Below are positions 7,869-16,988 of a stretch of 64,000 nucleotides of DNA, in pieces. The DNA is from Natrinema hispanicum. Lineage in GTDB: Archaea; Halobacteriota; Halobacteria; Halobacteriales; Natrialbaceae. A program made the position numbers and the translations under genes. Location: NCBI RefSeq assembly GCF_900111485.1, contig NZ_FOIC01000004.1, positions 1 to 64,000 on the forward strand. Direction: 5' to 3'. The stretch's first letter is position 1. Every line of letters starts with the position of its first letter. The notes below the pieces were generated by a model that saw only the letters and a list, made by a program, of their open reading frames with translations, was not told where the DNA came from and ran no database searches.

Positions 7869-10568
7869 ATGCTGCCTATGGGTGACGTGGCCCGCGTCTC
7901 GAACGAGCTCTTTCGAAACGAGGGGGACGATTCCGACTCGCTTCGGCGCTGTCGCACGCTCGTCAACGCCATCGACGACGGGATCTTCCAGCTGAACGCC
8001 GAGGGTCGGTTCGTCGCAATCAACGACGCCGTCGTGTCGCTGACGGGCTCTCCGCGAGCGGACCTCCTCGGCGAGCACGTCTCGACCGTCATCGAGGGAC
8101 CGGACGCAAAGCGCCTCGAGAAAGCGATCCGGACGCGTCTCGAGGAAGGGATCCATCCCGACACGACGTTCAATCTGGTCGTCGAGAGCGCTGCTGGCGG
8201 CCGTGTTCCCTGTGAACTCCAGCTGAGCGTGCTCGTCGACGACGGCGAACACCGCGGGACTGTCGGTGTCGTTCGAGCGGTCGACGACTATGATCGGACG
8301 AACGAACGACTGCCGTCGGCCTGGACGGCGTCCGACTCGATTGCCTCCGTCATCAACGAGGCCAACGTCGGCGTGTTCGTCCTCGACGACACGTTCGACG
8401 TCGTCTGGGCTGACGAAACGATCGAGGAATACTTCGGCCTCATGCGGAGCGAGATCGTCGGCCGGGACAAGCCGACGCTGATCCGCGAGACGATCGCGGA
8501 TCGGCTCGACGATCCCGAAACGTTCGCGCAGACGGTGCTAGCCACGTACGAGGACAACACCTCCGTCGAGCAGTTCGAGTGTCGGGTGACGGCCGGCACG
8601 GACCGAGAAGCGCGCTGGCTCGAACACCGCAGCAAACCGATCGAGTCCGGACCATATGCCGGTGGGCGTATCGAACTGTACTACGATATTACCGACCGGA
8701 AAGAGGCACAGCGAGCCAGAGAGGAGAGCGAACAGCGATTTCAATCGCTCGTTGACGCCGTCGATGAGTACGCGATCTTCATGCTCGACCCCGATGGATA
8801 CGTCAGGAGCTGGAACAAAGGGGCCGAGCGGATCAAAGGCTACAGCGCATCGGAGATCATCGGTGAGCACTTTTCGACGTTCTACACCGCGGACGATCGG
8901 GAAGACGGCGTCCCGGAACGCAATTTGACGCGCGCATATGAGACGGGGACGTTCGAAGACGAAGGCTGGCGCGTCCGATCGGACGGGTCGCGGTTCTGGG
9001 CGAACGTGACGATAACGGCCATCTACGACGAAGGCGAGTTGCAGGGCTACGCGAAGATCACCCGTGATCTGACCGAACGCCGAGAACAGGAGCAGCGACT
9101 GCGCCGCGAGTACGAACTCAGCGAGCGCATTCTCGAGACGAGCCCCGTCGGAATCGCAGTCGTCAATCCGGATGGATCGGCTGCCAGAGCGAACGAACGG
9201 ATGGGAGAACTGCTCGATCTCCCGGATGACGGGCCAGCCTATACCACCGCGCAACGAGACATGTACGACGAAAACGGCGACCTCCTCCCGATCGATCAAC
9301 GGCCCGTTCCCCGCGTCTTCGAAACGGGAGACGCCGTGACCGATCGGGAGATCCGTCTGGATCGACCGGACGGACCACAGTGGCTCTCGATCAACGCCAG
9401 ACCGATCGCGAACGAGCACGGCGAGATCGAGCAAGTCGTCGAGACGGCAACCGACATTACCGATCTCAAAGAGCTGGCCCGACGGCGCAAACGGGAACTC
9501 GAGGAACGGGAGAAAGAACTCGATGCCGTCCAACTCGCGACGAACTTACTCGAGACTGGCGAGCAACCGGCACCTGACTTGCTCCAGGAGTTCGTAACTG
9601 GCCTCCCGCAGTTCTTCCAGTATCCGGAGCGAACTGCTGTCTGCGTCTCGGTCGGCGACGACGAAGTGACCACGGACACATACGAACCGCTCGAGCGGCG
9701 GATCACCGCATCAAGCAGCACTGTCAATGACACTTCGATCGCGATCGATGTTGTCCTCCACGACGATCCCAGTCTCGCGGCCGACAGGACGGCCACCTTC
9801 TCCGAGGAGGAACGCGAACTGCTCGAGACGCTCGCGACGTTGCTGAAGCTGCACTTCGACCGCCGCGAGTACATCGACGAGTTGCAGGCCTCGAACGAGC
9901 GCTTAGAGCAGTTCGCCTACGCCGCCTCGCACGATTTGCAGGAACCACTTCGAATGATCTCTAGCTACGTGCAACTCATCGAGAGCCGCTATGCCGAGGT
10001 CCTCGATGAGGACGGCGAAGAATTTCTCGCGTACGCCATCGACGGAGCCGAGCGAATGCGCGAGATGATCGATGGCCTACTCGAGTACTCGCGTGTCGAA
10101 ACCCGCGGTGATCCCTTCGAACCGGTCGACCTCGACGTGGTGCTGTCGGATGTCCTCGCGGACCTGCAGTTCTCGATCGAAGAACACGACGCCGAGATCA
10201 CGGCCGAGTCGTTGCCAACCGTGATGGGCGACGCCAGCCAGCTCCGGCAGGTGTTTCAAAACCTGCTCGAGAACGCCCTCGAGTACAGCGGCGACGAGCC
10301 ACCACGGGTTCGTATCGACGCCGAGCGGACGGGCGACGAGTGGACGATCTCGGTCAGTGATTCGGGGATCGGCATCGATGTCGACGACAACGAGCGGGTC
10401 TTCGAGGTGTTCCAGCGACTCCACACGCGCGAGGAATACACCGGTACCGGGATCGGGCTCGCGCTCTGTCGGCGGATCGTCGAGCGCCACGGCGGTGTGA
10501 TCTGGGTCGACTCCGAGCCCGGTGAGGGGGCGACGTTTTCGTTTACGCTGCCAGCCACCGATTCGTGA
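7869..10568 (+). CDS. multi-PAS sensor histidine kinase
   Basis: 899 residues, no membrane segments, so probably cytoplasmic. At least four PAS modules occupy about 25-535; boundaries are visible where PAC ends such as [11 protein letters not shown] and [14 protein letters not shown] occur. A GAF-like region lies at about 545-665. The dimerisation and phosphoacceptor helix has [12 protein letters not shown] with His688. The ATP-binding domain has the N box [11 protein letters not shown] (about 793), DSGIGID, and GTGIGLAL (about 858). There is no attached receiver domain, as usual for haloarchaeal kinases, and no response regulator gene adjoins it. Possible starts are 7869 or the ATG at 7878. 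Signal and partner unknown. Confidence 0.93.
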   Translation: MLPMGDVARVSNELFRNEGDDSDSLRRCRTLVNAIDDGIFQLNAEGRFVAINDAVVSLTGSPRADLLGEHVSTVIEGPDAKRLEKAIRTRLEEGIHPDTTFNLVVESAAGGRVPCELQLSVLVDDGEHRGTVGVVRAVDDYDRTNERLPSAWTASDSIASVINEANVGVFVLDDTFDVVWADETIEEYFGLMRSEIVGRDKPTLIRETIADRLDDPETFAQTVLATYEDNTSVEQFECRVTAGTDREARWLEHRSKPIESGPYAGGRIELYYDITDRKEAQRAREESEQRFQSLVDAVDEYAIFMLDPDGYVRSWNKGAERIKGYSASEIIGEHFSTFYTADDREDGVPERNLTRAYETGTFEDEGWRVRSDGSRFWANVTITAIYDEGELQGYAKITRDLTERREQEQRLRREYELSERILETSPVGIAVVNPDGSAARANERMGELLDLPDDGPAYTTAQRDMYDENGDLLPIDQRPVPRVFETGDAVTDREIRLDRPDGPQWLSINARPIANEHGEIEQVVETATDITDLKELARRRKRELEEREKELDAVQLATNLLETGEQPAPDLLQEFVTGLPQFFQYPERTAVCVSVGDDEVTTDTYEPLERRITASSSTVNDTSIAIDVVLHDDPSLAADRTATFSEEERELLETLATLLKLHFDRREYIDELQASNERLEQFAYAASHDLQEPLRMISSYVQLIESRYAEVLDEDGEEFLAYAIDGAERMREMIDGLLEYSRVETRGDPFEPVDLDVVLSDVLADLQFSIEEHDAEITAESLPTVMGDASQLRQVFQNLLENALEYSGDEPPRVRIDAERTGDEWTISVSDSGIGIDVDDNERVFEVFQRLHTREEYTGTGIGLALCRRIVERHGGVIWVDSEPGEGATFSFTLPATDS

Positions 10569-10580
10569 CTCGGGTGAGTC

Positions 10581-10775
10581 TCATTCGTGGTCGATTCCGA
10601 TCCGCTCGAACTGCCGTCGGCCGGTTCGTTTGTGGCTGTCTGCCATCGCCGACGACAACACCGCCCGTTCGGCTTTCCGAAGATGCTCGTGGCACGTTGT
10701 GCGGCTGATCTCGAGTTCCATCGCTAACTCCTCGTTCGTGATCGCTCTGGGCCAATCGTAATCGCTGTCTGCCAT
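10581..10775 (-). CDS. short bat-type HTH protein, possibly truncated
   Basis: 64 residues. ITNEELAMELEISRTTCHEHLRKAERA is a helix-turn-helix closely like the C-terminal HTH of bacterio-opsin activator-type regulators (HTH_10), where the motif normally ends a 200-600 aa protein. Here the upstream sensor part is absent and there is a 20-residue tail instead (ending RRQFERIGIDHE). It may be a stand-alone DNA-binding protein or the surviving end of a larger regulator. It is convergent with the kinase gene (12-nt gap). Confidence 0.55.
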   Translation of the reverse strand: MADSDYDWPRAITNEELAMELEISRTTCHEHLRKAERAVLSSAMADSHKRTGRRQFERIGIDHE

Positions 10776-10881
10776 GGGAACAGAACCCACAGTCAAAGAC
10801 TACGCGCGGTAACTGCCGGACGCTGGTCAGAACCGGCGTGACCTGACCGACGACGCTCACAGTCAAAAGACACGAAAGACA

Positions 10882-10913
10882 GATAAAAGACCCCACGCTG
10901 TAAATAGACAAAT
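10882..10913 (+). promoter_or_regulatory. promoter of secE-nusG
   Basis: A TATA-like box (ATAAAAGA, starting about 10883) sits about 30 nt before the secE ATG at 10914, with purine-rich bases before it. The spacing predicts a transcript starting at or a few bases before the ATG, that is, leaderless. Confidence 0.6.
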
Positions 10914-11093
10914 ATGGACGTTCCGTACGACCTCACCTCGTACGTTCGGGTGTTGAAAATGGCGACGACGCCCACTAGCGAGGAGTTCCTTCAGGTATCG
11001 AAAATCGCCGGTGCAGGCATCTTGCTGGTCGGTCTCGTCGGGTTCCTCATCGGCGCAGTCATGGTACTGCTGACCAGCGGTGGTGGCATCTAA
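10914..11093 (+). CDS. secE: preprotein translocase subunit SecE (Sss1/Sec61-gamma)
   Basis: 59 residues. An N-terminal amphipathic helix ([21 protein letters not shown]) is followed by one membrane segment at about 32-54 ([19 protein letters not shown]). This is the archaeal SecE form that clamps SecY in the protein-conducting channel. The TP..EEF segment before the membrane helix is conserved in the family. The stop codon overlaps the nusG start (TAATG), so the two genes are translationally coupled, the standard archaeal secE-nusG arrangement. Confidence 0.93.
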   Translation: MDVPYDLTSYVRVLKMATTPTSEEFLQVSKIAGAGILLVGLVGFLIGAVMVLLTSGGGI

Positions 11094-11530
11094 TGGGCAT
11101 CTTCGCTGTCAAAACGACGGCGAGCCAAGAGCGCACCGTCGCTGACATGATCATCAACCGCGAGGAGCCCGAAATCCACGCCGCGCTCGCGCCTGACTCG
11201 TTGACCTCCTACGTGATGGTCGAAGCCGACGGCGACGCGGTTCTCAATCGCGTCCTCGAGGATATCCCTCACGCCCGGAGTATCGTCCCCGGCGAATCGG
11301 ACATCTCCGAGGTCGAACACTTCCTCTCGCCCAAACCGGACGTCGAAGGGATCGCCGAGGGCGACATCGTCGAACTCATCGCTGGCCCGTTCAAAGGCGA
11401 GAAGGCACAGGTCCAGCGCATCGACGAAGGCAAAGATCAGGTGACGGTCGAACTGTACGAGGCGACGGTTCCGATTCCGGTGACGGTGCGTGGTGACCAG
11501 ATCCGCGTCCTCGATTCCGACGAGCGATAG
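11093..11530 (+). CDS. nusG: transcription elongation factor NusG/Spt5
   Basis: 145 residues. An NGN domain (about 1-85; starts [20 protein letters not shown]) binds the RNA polymerase clamp with Spt4. A KOW domain follows (about 90-140; [20 protein letters not shown]). The product supports processive elongation and couples transcription to translation. It directly follows secE with a one-base overlap. The last 51 bp, including the stop, are repeated 114 bp downstream. Confidence 0.96.
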   Translation: MGIFAVKTTASQERTVADMIINREEPEIHAALAPDSLTSYVMVEADGDAVLNRVLEDIPHARSIVPGESDISEVEHFLSPKPDVEGIAEGDIVELIAGPFKGEKAQVQRIDEGKDQVTVELYEATVPIPVTVRGDQIRVLDSDER

Positions 11531-11695
11531 CGAGTCGGTTCGCTCGCCCAAGCGGAGCGAGGGGCGAGGACGTTTTGTACTATATTTTGTGAGGAGCGGT
11601 GACCGAACGGAGTGAGGGAACCCGACGACGTAAAATATAGCCGTGTGACGGTGCGTGGCGACCAGATCCGCGTCCTCGATTCCGACGAGCGCTAG
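11480..11695 (+). repeat. 51-bp direct duplication of the nusG 3' end flanking a 114-bp insert
   Basis: Copy 1 (11480-11530) is the end of nusG through its stop codon. Copy 2 (11645-11695) matches it at 49 of 51 positions (GGTGACC/GGCGACC and GCGATAG/GCGCTAG), but lies outside any gene. The 114 bases between hold an AT-rich inverted repeat, CTATATTTT (11580-11588) and AAAATATAG (11632-11640), around a stretch of the GGAGCGGTGACCGAACGGAG type that I recall as scattered in haloarchaeal genomes. This looks like a small mobile or slipped element that copied its target, or a duplicated terminator region. Confidence 0.8.
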
Positions 11696-11787
11696 AGAGG
11701 GAACTGAGTTCGTTTTGTCGGCGACGCGAGCGCTCCTCGCTCGCTGTGCGCCACGTAACACAACCGGACAGCGCTGTGACTCGACAA

Positions 11788-12075
11788 TTAGCGTTTCAGT
11801 TCCGTCGCGATCGTTTGCATATCCACGACCGCGTCGATCTCCTCGAGTAACGCCTCGCGTTTACGGACCGCTTCGGAACTGGCACCGTAGGCGCGGACGT
11901 ATTCGGCGCGGCTGTGTTCGGTAAACACGTGGCGGATCGCGAGATAGCCGTCCGGTACGATCGTACCACAGACCTGACACTCACAGCGCTGGTGGGTGGT
12001 CGCCTGATGGACGACGGCAGACTCGACATCGTCGAACACTGCGCCACAGCCGTCGATTCCGCATTCCCAGGCCAT
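11788..12075 (-). CDS. zinc-finger protein, DUF7565-type
   Basis: 95 residues. A C2H2-like finger is at the N-terminus (CGIDGCGAVFDDVESAVVHQ..H, residues 5-28). A second knuckle, CECQVCG, comes with RHVFTEHSR further on, followed by a charged helical C-terminus. Proteins with this opening recur near nusG in haloarchaea, by memory of the family. It probably binds zinc and a nucleic acid or protein partner; no target is known. It faces nusG on the opposite strand. Confidence 0.75.
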   Translation of the reverse strand: MAWECGIDGCGAVFDDVESAVVHQATTHQRCECQVCGTIVPDGYLAIRHVFTEHSRAEYVRAYGASSEAVRKREALLEEIDAVVDMQTIATELKR

Positions 12076-12265
12076 TCGATACTCTCACTCGCACGGCCGC
12101 CCTAATGATCCTTTCGCAGCGAAAGCCATCGGCCAGAAGGAACGTACTCGAGACGGATCCAGCCGCCAACGTCGATGCCGATCGCGACACGGCGGACGGC
12201 AGTCTGTCACTTTCGGCCACCGCTAAATCAGAATTCATAACTCGATTGTACCAGAAGTAACCGTC

Positions 12266-13030
12266 GTGACCGACGGAGTGACGTTCCGAGTAGACTGTCA
12301 CGTGAAGGTGCTCAATGACCGCGTGGTCGAGCGAGCCAAGCGGGCTGGCCTCGATGCACTCGTCTATGCACCGCACTTCACCCGCCTCCCGGAGATCCGC
12401 GAGCGCGCCGCGGCCTACTCTGACGATGAGCTGCTGGTCGTTCCCGCCCGCGAGGTGTTTACCGGCACCTGGCGCAACCGCAAGCACATCCTCGCAGTCG
12501 GTCTCGAGGAGCCGATCCCAGATTTCATCCCGCTCGAGACGGCGATGGCCGAATTCGAGCGCCAAGACGCTGCCGTGCTCGTCCCACACCCGACGTTCGC
12601 AAACGTCAGCCTCGAACAGTCCGATCTCGGAACGTACGCGGAGACGATCGACGCCCTCGAGATTTACAATCCGAAACACTTCCCGATACACAATCGCCGC
12701 GCATGGAACCTCGGAGAGGCGTTTTCCTTTCCGCCGATTACCTCCTCGTATGCCCACCTCTCGCGAACCGTTGGCGTCGCCCACACCGCCTTCGAAACGC
12801 CAATCGAAAGCGAAGGCGACCTCGTGGCAGCGCTGGAAGATGGAGTCGCACGCCGCGTCGTCTACGAAAACGGCCTCAACCGGTGGGCGACGACGGCGAC
12901 GGAACTCGGCCACTTAGTCTACGAAAACACGTGGAAGAAGGTCGATCGGCTGTTTCTGTCGGGCACCGAACCGACCCATCCAGAGCACATCGCCTACGAT
13001 GGGCGGTTCGACGACGTAGCCGTCTACTGA
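12266..13030 (+). CDS. PHP-domain metal-dependent hydrolase
   Basis: 254 residues with the PHP fold. The first metal motif is DCHVKVL at residue 10, the second region contains YAPHFTRL, EVFTGTWRNRKHILAVG carries the central Glu and His, and VLVPHPTF and ALEIYNPKHF supply the later ligands. PHP enzymes hydrolyse phosphoesters (histidinol phosphate, nucleotides, DNA ends). This haloarchaeal subgroup has no proven substrate. The start is the GTG at 12266; a later GTG at 12278 is possible. Its stop overlaps the convergent Mut7-C gene by 7 bp. Confidence 0.85.
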   Translation: MTDGVTFRVDCHVKVLNDRVVERAKRAGLDALVYAPHFTRLPEIRERAAAYSDDELLVVPAREVFTGTWRNRKHILAVGLEEPIPDFIPLETAMAEFERQDAAVLVPHPTFANVSLEQSDLGTYAETIDALEIYNPKHFPIHNRRAWNLGEAFSFPPITSSYAHLSRTVGVAHTAFETPIESEGDLVAALEDGVARRVVYENGLNRWATTATELGHLVYENTWKKVDRLFLSGTEPTHPEHIAYDGRFDDVAVY

Positions 13031-13470
13031 ATCCTCGAAAGCGTCTCTGCGACGCGGTCCCAGTGACTCCCGCGCCAAAAGTACTGCCCACAGTCACGAC
13101 AGACCCAAACGTCGCTCTCGATCGAATCGGGGACGTACTCGGGAATCGACGCCGTCGTATCGACCTGCTCGAGCGGGCCGTTACACCGCCCACAGAACGC
13201 GGGTTCGTCGGCCAGTGCGAGGTCGACGCCCGCCGCAGCGAGTTCGCCGAGTTGGTCCTCGACATCGCGGGACTCGAGGCAGATCGAGTCCGCCGCGCGG
13301 TTTGCGAGTGCTACGTCCCGCGTGATGAGCGTCCGTCCTTCGTCTTGGGCGACGGTGAGGAGGTCATCGTCGGCCTCGAGGTCTCGATCGGCGGCGTAGA
13401 CGGTGTCGTGATTGCACATCCGCAGGTAGGAGACGATCCCACCGCACATGACGTCGACGAGCGAGCGCAT
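13024..13470 (-). CDS. Mut7-C RNase domain protein (DUF82)
   Basis: 148 residues. The N-terminal half has the PIN-like Mut7-C pattern: LVDVMCGGIVSYLRM, then YAADRDLEADDDLL and a LITRD motif, giving the acidic site Asp-Asp-Asp. The C-terminal zinc ribbon is CGRCNGPL with CRDCGQYFWRGSHW. These are predicted RNases. The ATG at 13470 gives the classical family start; a GTG at 13491 would overlap polX. It lies 4 nt after polX in the DUF5788-polX-Mut7-C row, which points to nucleic-acid repair or turnover. Confidence 0.88.
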   Translation of the reverse strand: MRSLVDVMCGGIVSYLRMCNHDTVYAADRDLEADDDLLTVAQDEGRTLITRDVALANRAADSICLESRDVEDQLGELAAAGVDLALADEPAFCGRCNGPLEQVDTTASIPEYVPDSIESDVWVCRDCGQYFWRGSHWDRVAETLSRIQ

Positions 13471-13474
13471 GGCG

Positions 13475-15226
13475 TCAGTGGAGGAACTCACGGAGTTCCG
13501 CGAGGTCCCAGGTGTTGATCACATCGGCCGGTTCGGCCCAGCCACGACGCGCAGTGTGGACGCCCCAGCGCATATACTCGAGGGTCGCGGGCTGGTGTGA
13601 GTCGGTGTCGATCGCGATTTTCGCGCCCTCCTCGAGGGCGGCCTGAACGGCGCTGCCCCAGAGATCCAGCCGTCGTGGGTCGCTGTTGACCTCGAGAGCG
13701 GTGCCGTGCTCGGCGGCGGCCCGCCCGACCGCCGTGACGTCGTAGTCGAGCCCTGAGCGCTGATTGAGCAGGCGGCCGCTGGGATGGCCCACAATATCGA
13801 TCGCCGGGCTCTCGACAGCGTGGACGAGCCGCTCTGTGGCCGTCTCTGCGTCCTGATCGAGCGCACTGTGCGTCGAGGCGACGATCACGTCCAGCGCGTC
13901 GATCACCTCGTCGGAGAGGTCGATCTCGCCATCAGCGTCGACGTTCGCTTCGATCCCTGCGAAGACTTCGATCTCGGCCTCGTCGCCGACCGCGCGAATT
14001 TCCTCGACTTGCTCCAGAATCTCGGCATCCGAGAGGCCCATGCCGCCGACAATGCCGGGGCCCTCGGCATGGTCGGCGATCCCGAAGTAGTCGTAGCCCA
14101 GCTCGGCGGCAGCCTCGACCATGGCCGCGATCGTGGTGTTGCCGTCTGACCACTCGGTGTGGGTGTGGAAATCGCCACGGATGTCCTCACGGGTGATGAG
14201 CTCCGGTAGCCCACCGTTTTCAGCGGCAGCGATCTCACCGCGGTTTTCCCGCAGTTCTGGCGGAATCCATGGCAACCCGAGCGCGTCGTACATGCTTTCT
14301 TCCGTCTCGCCGGCGACGCGTTCGCCGACGCGTTGCCCGCTGTCGGGGTCGTCGATCGCATCGACAGCGAACGCGCCGTACTCGTTCAACTTCATCCCGC
14401 GGTCGATCGCGTAGTTGCGCAGGCTGACGTTGTGATCCTTGCTCCCAGTAAAATACTGCAGCGCAGAACCGAACTCCTCGGGGACGACGACGCGAAGATC
14501 CACTCGAATCTCGCCGACGCGGACGCTTGCCTTCTCTGGACCCGACTCGATCTCGTCGTCGACCGACTCCCACGCGACGAACTGGTCGATTACATCCTCG
14601 TGCGCGTCAGTTGCCACGAGTGCATCGACGTCGCCGATCGTCGCACGCCATCGGCGGATCGAGCCGGCTACCGCACACCGTTCGACCGGATCGATCGACT
14701 CGAGAAAGGCGAGCACGTCGTCGGCAAGCGGTCGCGCCTCGCCGAGCAACTGGCGCTGGCCGACGGTGCGGGCGAACTCGAGGTTGTCGAGGATGTTCTG
14801 TTCTGTCTTCGGCCCGAACCCCTTGACTTCTTGGACCTCACCGGCTTCGGCAGCGTCCTCGAGGTCATCGAGCGTCTCGACCCCGAGTTCACGGTAGAGC
14901 TTGCCGGCCGTCTTGGGGCCGACGCCCTCGATCCGGGTGATGTCTGCCATGTCGATCGGTAACTCGGCTCGAAGCTCCTCGAGTTCCTCGATCGAGCCTG
15001 TTTCGACGTACTCGATGATCTTCGAGGCGATCGCGTCGCCGACACCCTCGATGTTCTCGACTGCCTCGCGGTCGCCCGCGTCGACGCGGTCGGCGATCGG
15101 TGATGGGTGTGAGCGGACGTTCTCGGCCGCGCGGCGGTACGCGCGGGGTTTGTACTCGACGCCGTCGGCCTCGAGCAAGTCGGCGAACTCCTCGAAGCGG
15201 GCGGCGAGTTCGGCGTTGGTCGTCAT
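13475..15226 (-). CDS. polX: family X DNA polymerase with PHP domain
   Basis: 583 residues, usual size. In order: an N-terminal HhH region (about 1-150; IEGVGDAIASKIIEY, IEGVGPKTAGKLYREL and VKGFGPKTEQNIL); the polymerase-beta nucleotidyltransferase fold with GSIRRW and GDVDALV carrying the metal aspartates; and a C-terminal PHP nuclease domain (from about 335; GDFHTHTEWSDGNTTI, GIADHAEG, HPSGRLL, DTDSHQP). It likely fills short gaps in base-excision or end repair, with 3'-5' exonuclease activity from PHP. Its start overlaps the stop of the upstream gene (ATGA). Confidence 0.95.
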   Translation of the reverse strand: MTTNAELAARFEEFADLLEADGVEYKPRAYRRAAENVRSHPSPIADRVDAGDREAVENIEGVGDAIASKIIEYVETGSIEELEELRAELPIDMADITRIEGVGPKTAGKLYRELGVETLDDLEDAAEAGEVQEVKGFGPKTEQNILDNLEFARTVGQRQLLGEARPLADDVLAFLESIDPVERCAVAGSIRRWRATIGDVDALVATDAHEDVIDQFVAWESVDDEIESGPEKASVRVGEIRVDLRVVVPEEFGSALQYFTGSKDHNVSLRNYAIDRGMKLNEYGAFAVDAIDDPDSGQRVGERVAGETEESMYDALGLPWIPPELRENRGEIAAAENGGLPELITREDIRGDFHTHTEWSDGNTTIAAMVEAAAELGYDYFGIADHAEGPGIVGGMGLSDAEILEQVEEIRAVGDEAEIEVFAGIEANVDADGEIDLSDEVIDALDVIVASTHSALDQDAETATERLVHAVESPAIDIVGHPSGRLLNQRSGLDYDVTAVGRAAAEHGTALEVNSDPRRLDLWGSAVQAALEEGAKIAIDTDSHQPATLEYMRWGVHTARRGWAEPADVINTWDLAELREFLH

Positions 15227-15663
15227 CGGCCCCTCCGTGCGCTGGTGTCGTCGTTCTCTCCCAGTGCCTTTTTCAGGAACGACATCCAGCGCTTGCGATC
15301 CTGCGCGTGCTGGAGTTTCTGCTCGCGCTCTAAATCCGTCGGCCCGAGGCTCTCGAGGGCGTTCAACGCCCGGTCGATGCCGATGATGCTCTTGGCGAGT
15401 TCCTCGCCTTTCTCGCGGGTGATGTCGCCCTCCTCGATCTGCTCTAAGCGCTCGAGGCGCTCACGACGCAGGTTCTTTTTCGCCTGCTCGACGCGGTCGC
15501 GCTCGCCGGACGGGACCGTCTCGCGGCGCTTGATCTCGAAGACGAACGTCCGGAGGTCGATTTCTTCCCCCTGAACCGTGATCGTCTCCGGGATGTCCGC
15601 GCCGACGGTCGCGCCCTCGCGCTCGACACGCTCGAGCAGTTGCTTGCGCTCGTACTCTTGCAC
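15223..15663 (-). CDS. DUF5788 family protein
   Basis: 146 residues of unknown function, with charged helical segments and no cysteines or membrane regions. The start is probably the GTG at 15663 (then QEYERKQLLERVEREGATVG), which matches the family opening; the frame upstream is not protein-like. A stretch ETITVQGEEIDLRTFVFEIK looks like a small beta domain, followed by a long coiled helix (ERLEQIEEGDITREKGEELA). It is the first gene of an operon with polX (4-bp overlap), so a role beside DNA repair is plausible but unproven. Confidence 0.8.
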   Translation of the reverse strand: MQEYERKQLLERVEREGATVGADIPETITVQGEEIDLRTFVFEIKRRETVPSGERDRVEQAKKNLRRERLERLEQIEEGDITREKGEELAKSIIGIDRALNALESLGPTDLEREQKLQHAQDRKRWMSFLKKALGENDDTSARRGR

Positions 15664-15987
15664 GACCGAATGTGGGCGACGAGGAAGCAAAAATGTACAG
15701 CCCACGGCGCATATGGTGTTCAGTGACGCTGATTCCATGTGAAGCTGAACGATTTGACCTACTCGACGACTATTTCGACTTCGACGGCGCTAAAAGAGCG
15801 TGAGAAAGCGACAGTTCGACGTGTTGTCACGCTGAATACGTCGCGTCCCTCGTCGAGCAAGCACCCGGTACGGACGGTCCAAAAAACGAACCGATCTGTC
15901 CGCCACATATACTGACCGGGTTGATTGCTGTGAAATAATCGGGGCAAACCCCAAATCCCTTAGCTACTCCGCACATACCACCGATCA
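15664..15987. other. divergent intergenic region
   Basis: About 320 bases between the DUF5788-polX operon (leftward) and the rhomboid gene (rightward). It must hold both promoters. I see no clear palindrome, RNA gene or small protein. Confidence 0.4.
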
Positions 15988-16914
15988 ATGGCCAAGTGCG
16001 ACGTGTGTGGGAAAGACGAAAACATGCCGTATAACTGTCGGCACTGTGGTGGCACCTATTGTGCCGATCATCGGCTCCCCGAGAACCACAACTGTACGGG
16101 GCTCGAAAACTGGAACGACCCACAGGGCGTCTTCGACAGCGGTTTCGACGACGGCGTCAGTTCGAGTGGGAACACGTCACGCGCCTCGAGTCTGACTGAC
16201 AAACTCCCGATCGATACCGGGCCTGGCGGGCCGCTGGCGTACTTCCGGGGGAACGCGACTTACACGTTCCTCGCGTTGATGTGGCTGACGTTCCTCGCAC
16301 AGTGGCTCGTGCTGTTGGTCGCCGGCTCGGCGCTCCACCAGTCGCTGTTCACGCTGACGTCGTGGAACGTCGAGTACGTCTGGACGTGGGTCACCTCCGT
16401 CTTCGCCCATAGCCCGGGTAACTTCATGCACATCGTCGGGAACAGCATCGTGCTGTTCTTCTTCGGGCCGCTCGTTGAGCGCTACATCGGCTCGCGTGAC
16501 TTCGCGATCCTGTTCATCGTCAGCGGCGCGCTCGCCGGATTGGGTCAAGTCCTGATTTCGGCTGCACAGGGCGCTCCGACGGCCGTCCTCGGGGCCAGCG
16601 GCGCGGCGCTCGCTATCATGGGCGTGCTGACGGTCTTGAATCCCGGTCTCAAGGTGTACCTCTACTTTATTCTCCCAGTGCCGATCTGGCTGCTGACCGC
16701 CGGCTACGCCCTCTTCAGCGTGTTCTTCCTCTCGGTCGGTGGCGGCGGGCCGATCGCTCACGGGGCCCACCTCATCGGCCTCGTGATCGGCCTCGCCTAC
16801 GGCCAGTACGTCAAGCGAAATCGCAATCTCCGGGCTCCGAGTCGCCTCGAGTTCGGCGGTGGCGGCCCCGGCGGGCCGGGCGGCCCAGGTGGCCCCGGAC
16901 GCGGCCGGTTCTGA
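15988..16914 (+). CDS. rhomboid-family intramembrane serine protease with N-terminal zinc finger
   Basis: 308 residues. The N-terminal AN1-like finger uses Cys4, Cys7, Cys17, Cys20, Cys25, His28, His34 and Cys36. About six membrane helices follow between 85 and 275. The catalytic pair is Ser204 in GASGA and His261 in HGAHLIG, and HIVGNS (about 150) supplies the usual His-Asn of rhomboids. The tail is a GGP-rich repeat (GGPGGPGGPGGPGRGRF). It cleaves membrane helices of substrates that are not known here. The zinc finger plus rhomboid fusion is common in haloarchaea. Confidence 0.93.
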   Translation: MAKCDVCGKDENMPYNCRHCGGTYCADHRLPENHNCTGLENWNDPQGVFDSGFDDGVSSSGNTSRASSLTDKLPIDTGPGGPLAYFRGNATYTFLALMWLTFLAQWLVLLVAGSALHQSLFTLTSWNVEYVWTWVTSVFAHSPGNFMHIVGNSIVLFFFGPLVERYIGSRDFAILFIVSGALAGLGQVLISAAQGAPTAVLGASGAALAIMGVLTVLNPGLKVYLYFILPVPIWLLTAGYALFSVFFLSVGGGGPIAHGAHLIGLVIGLAYGQYVKRNRNLRAPSRLEFGGGGPGGPGGPGGPGRGRF

Positions 16915-16988
16915 CCGTTCCCGCGTTCCACGCTCGCACCGCGACAGCCCGCAACTGATTTTCGCACGGCCACTCTCACCGCAAACGA

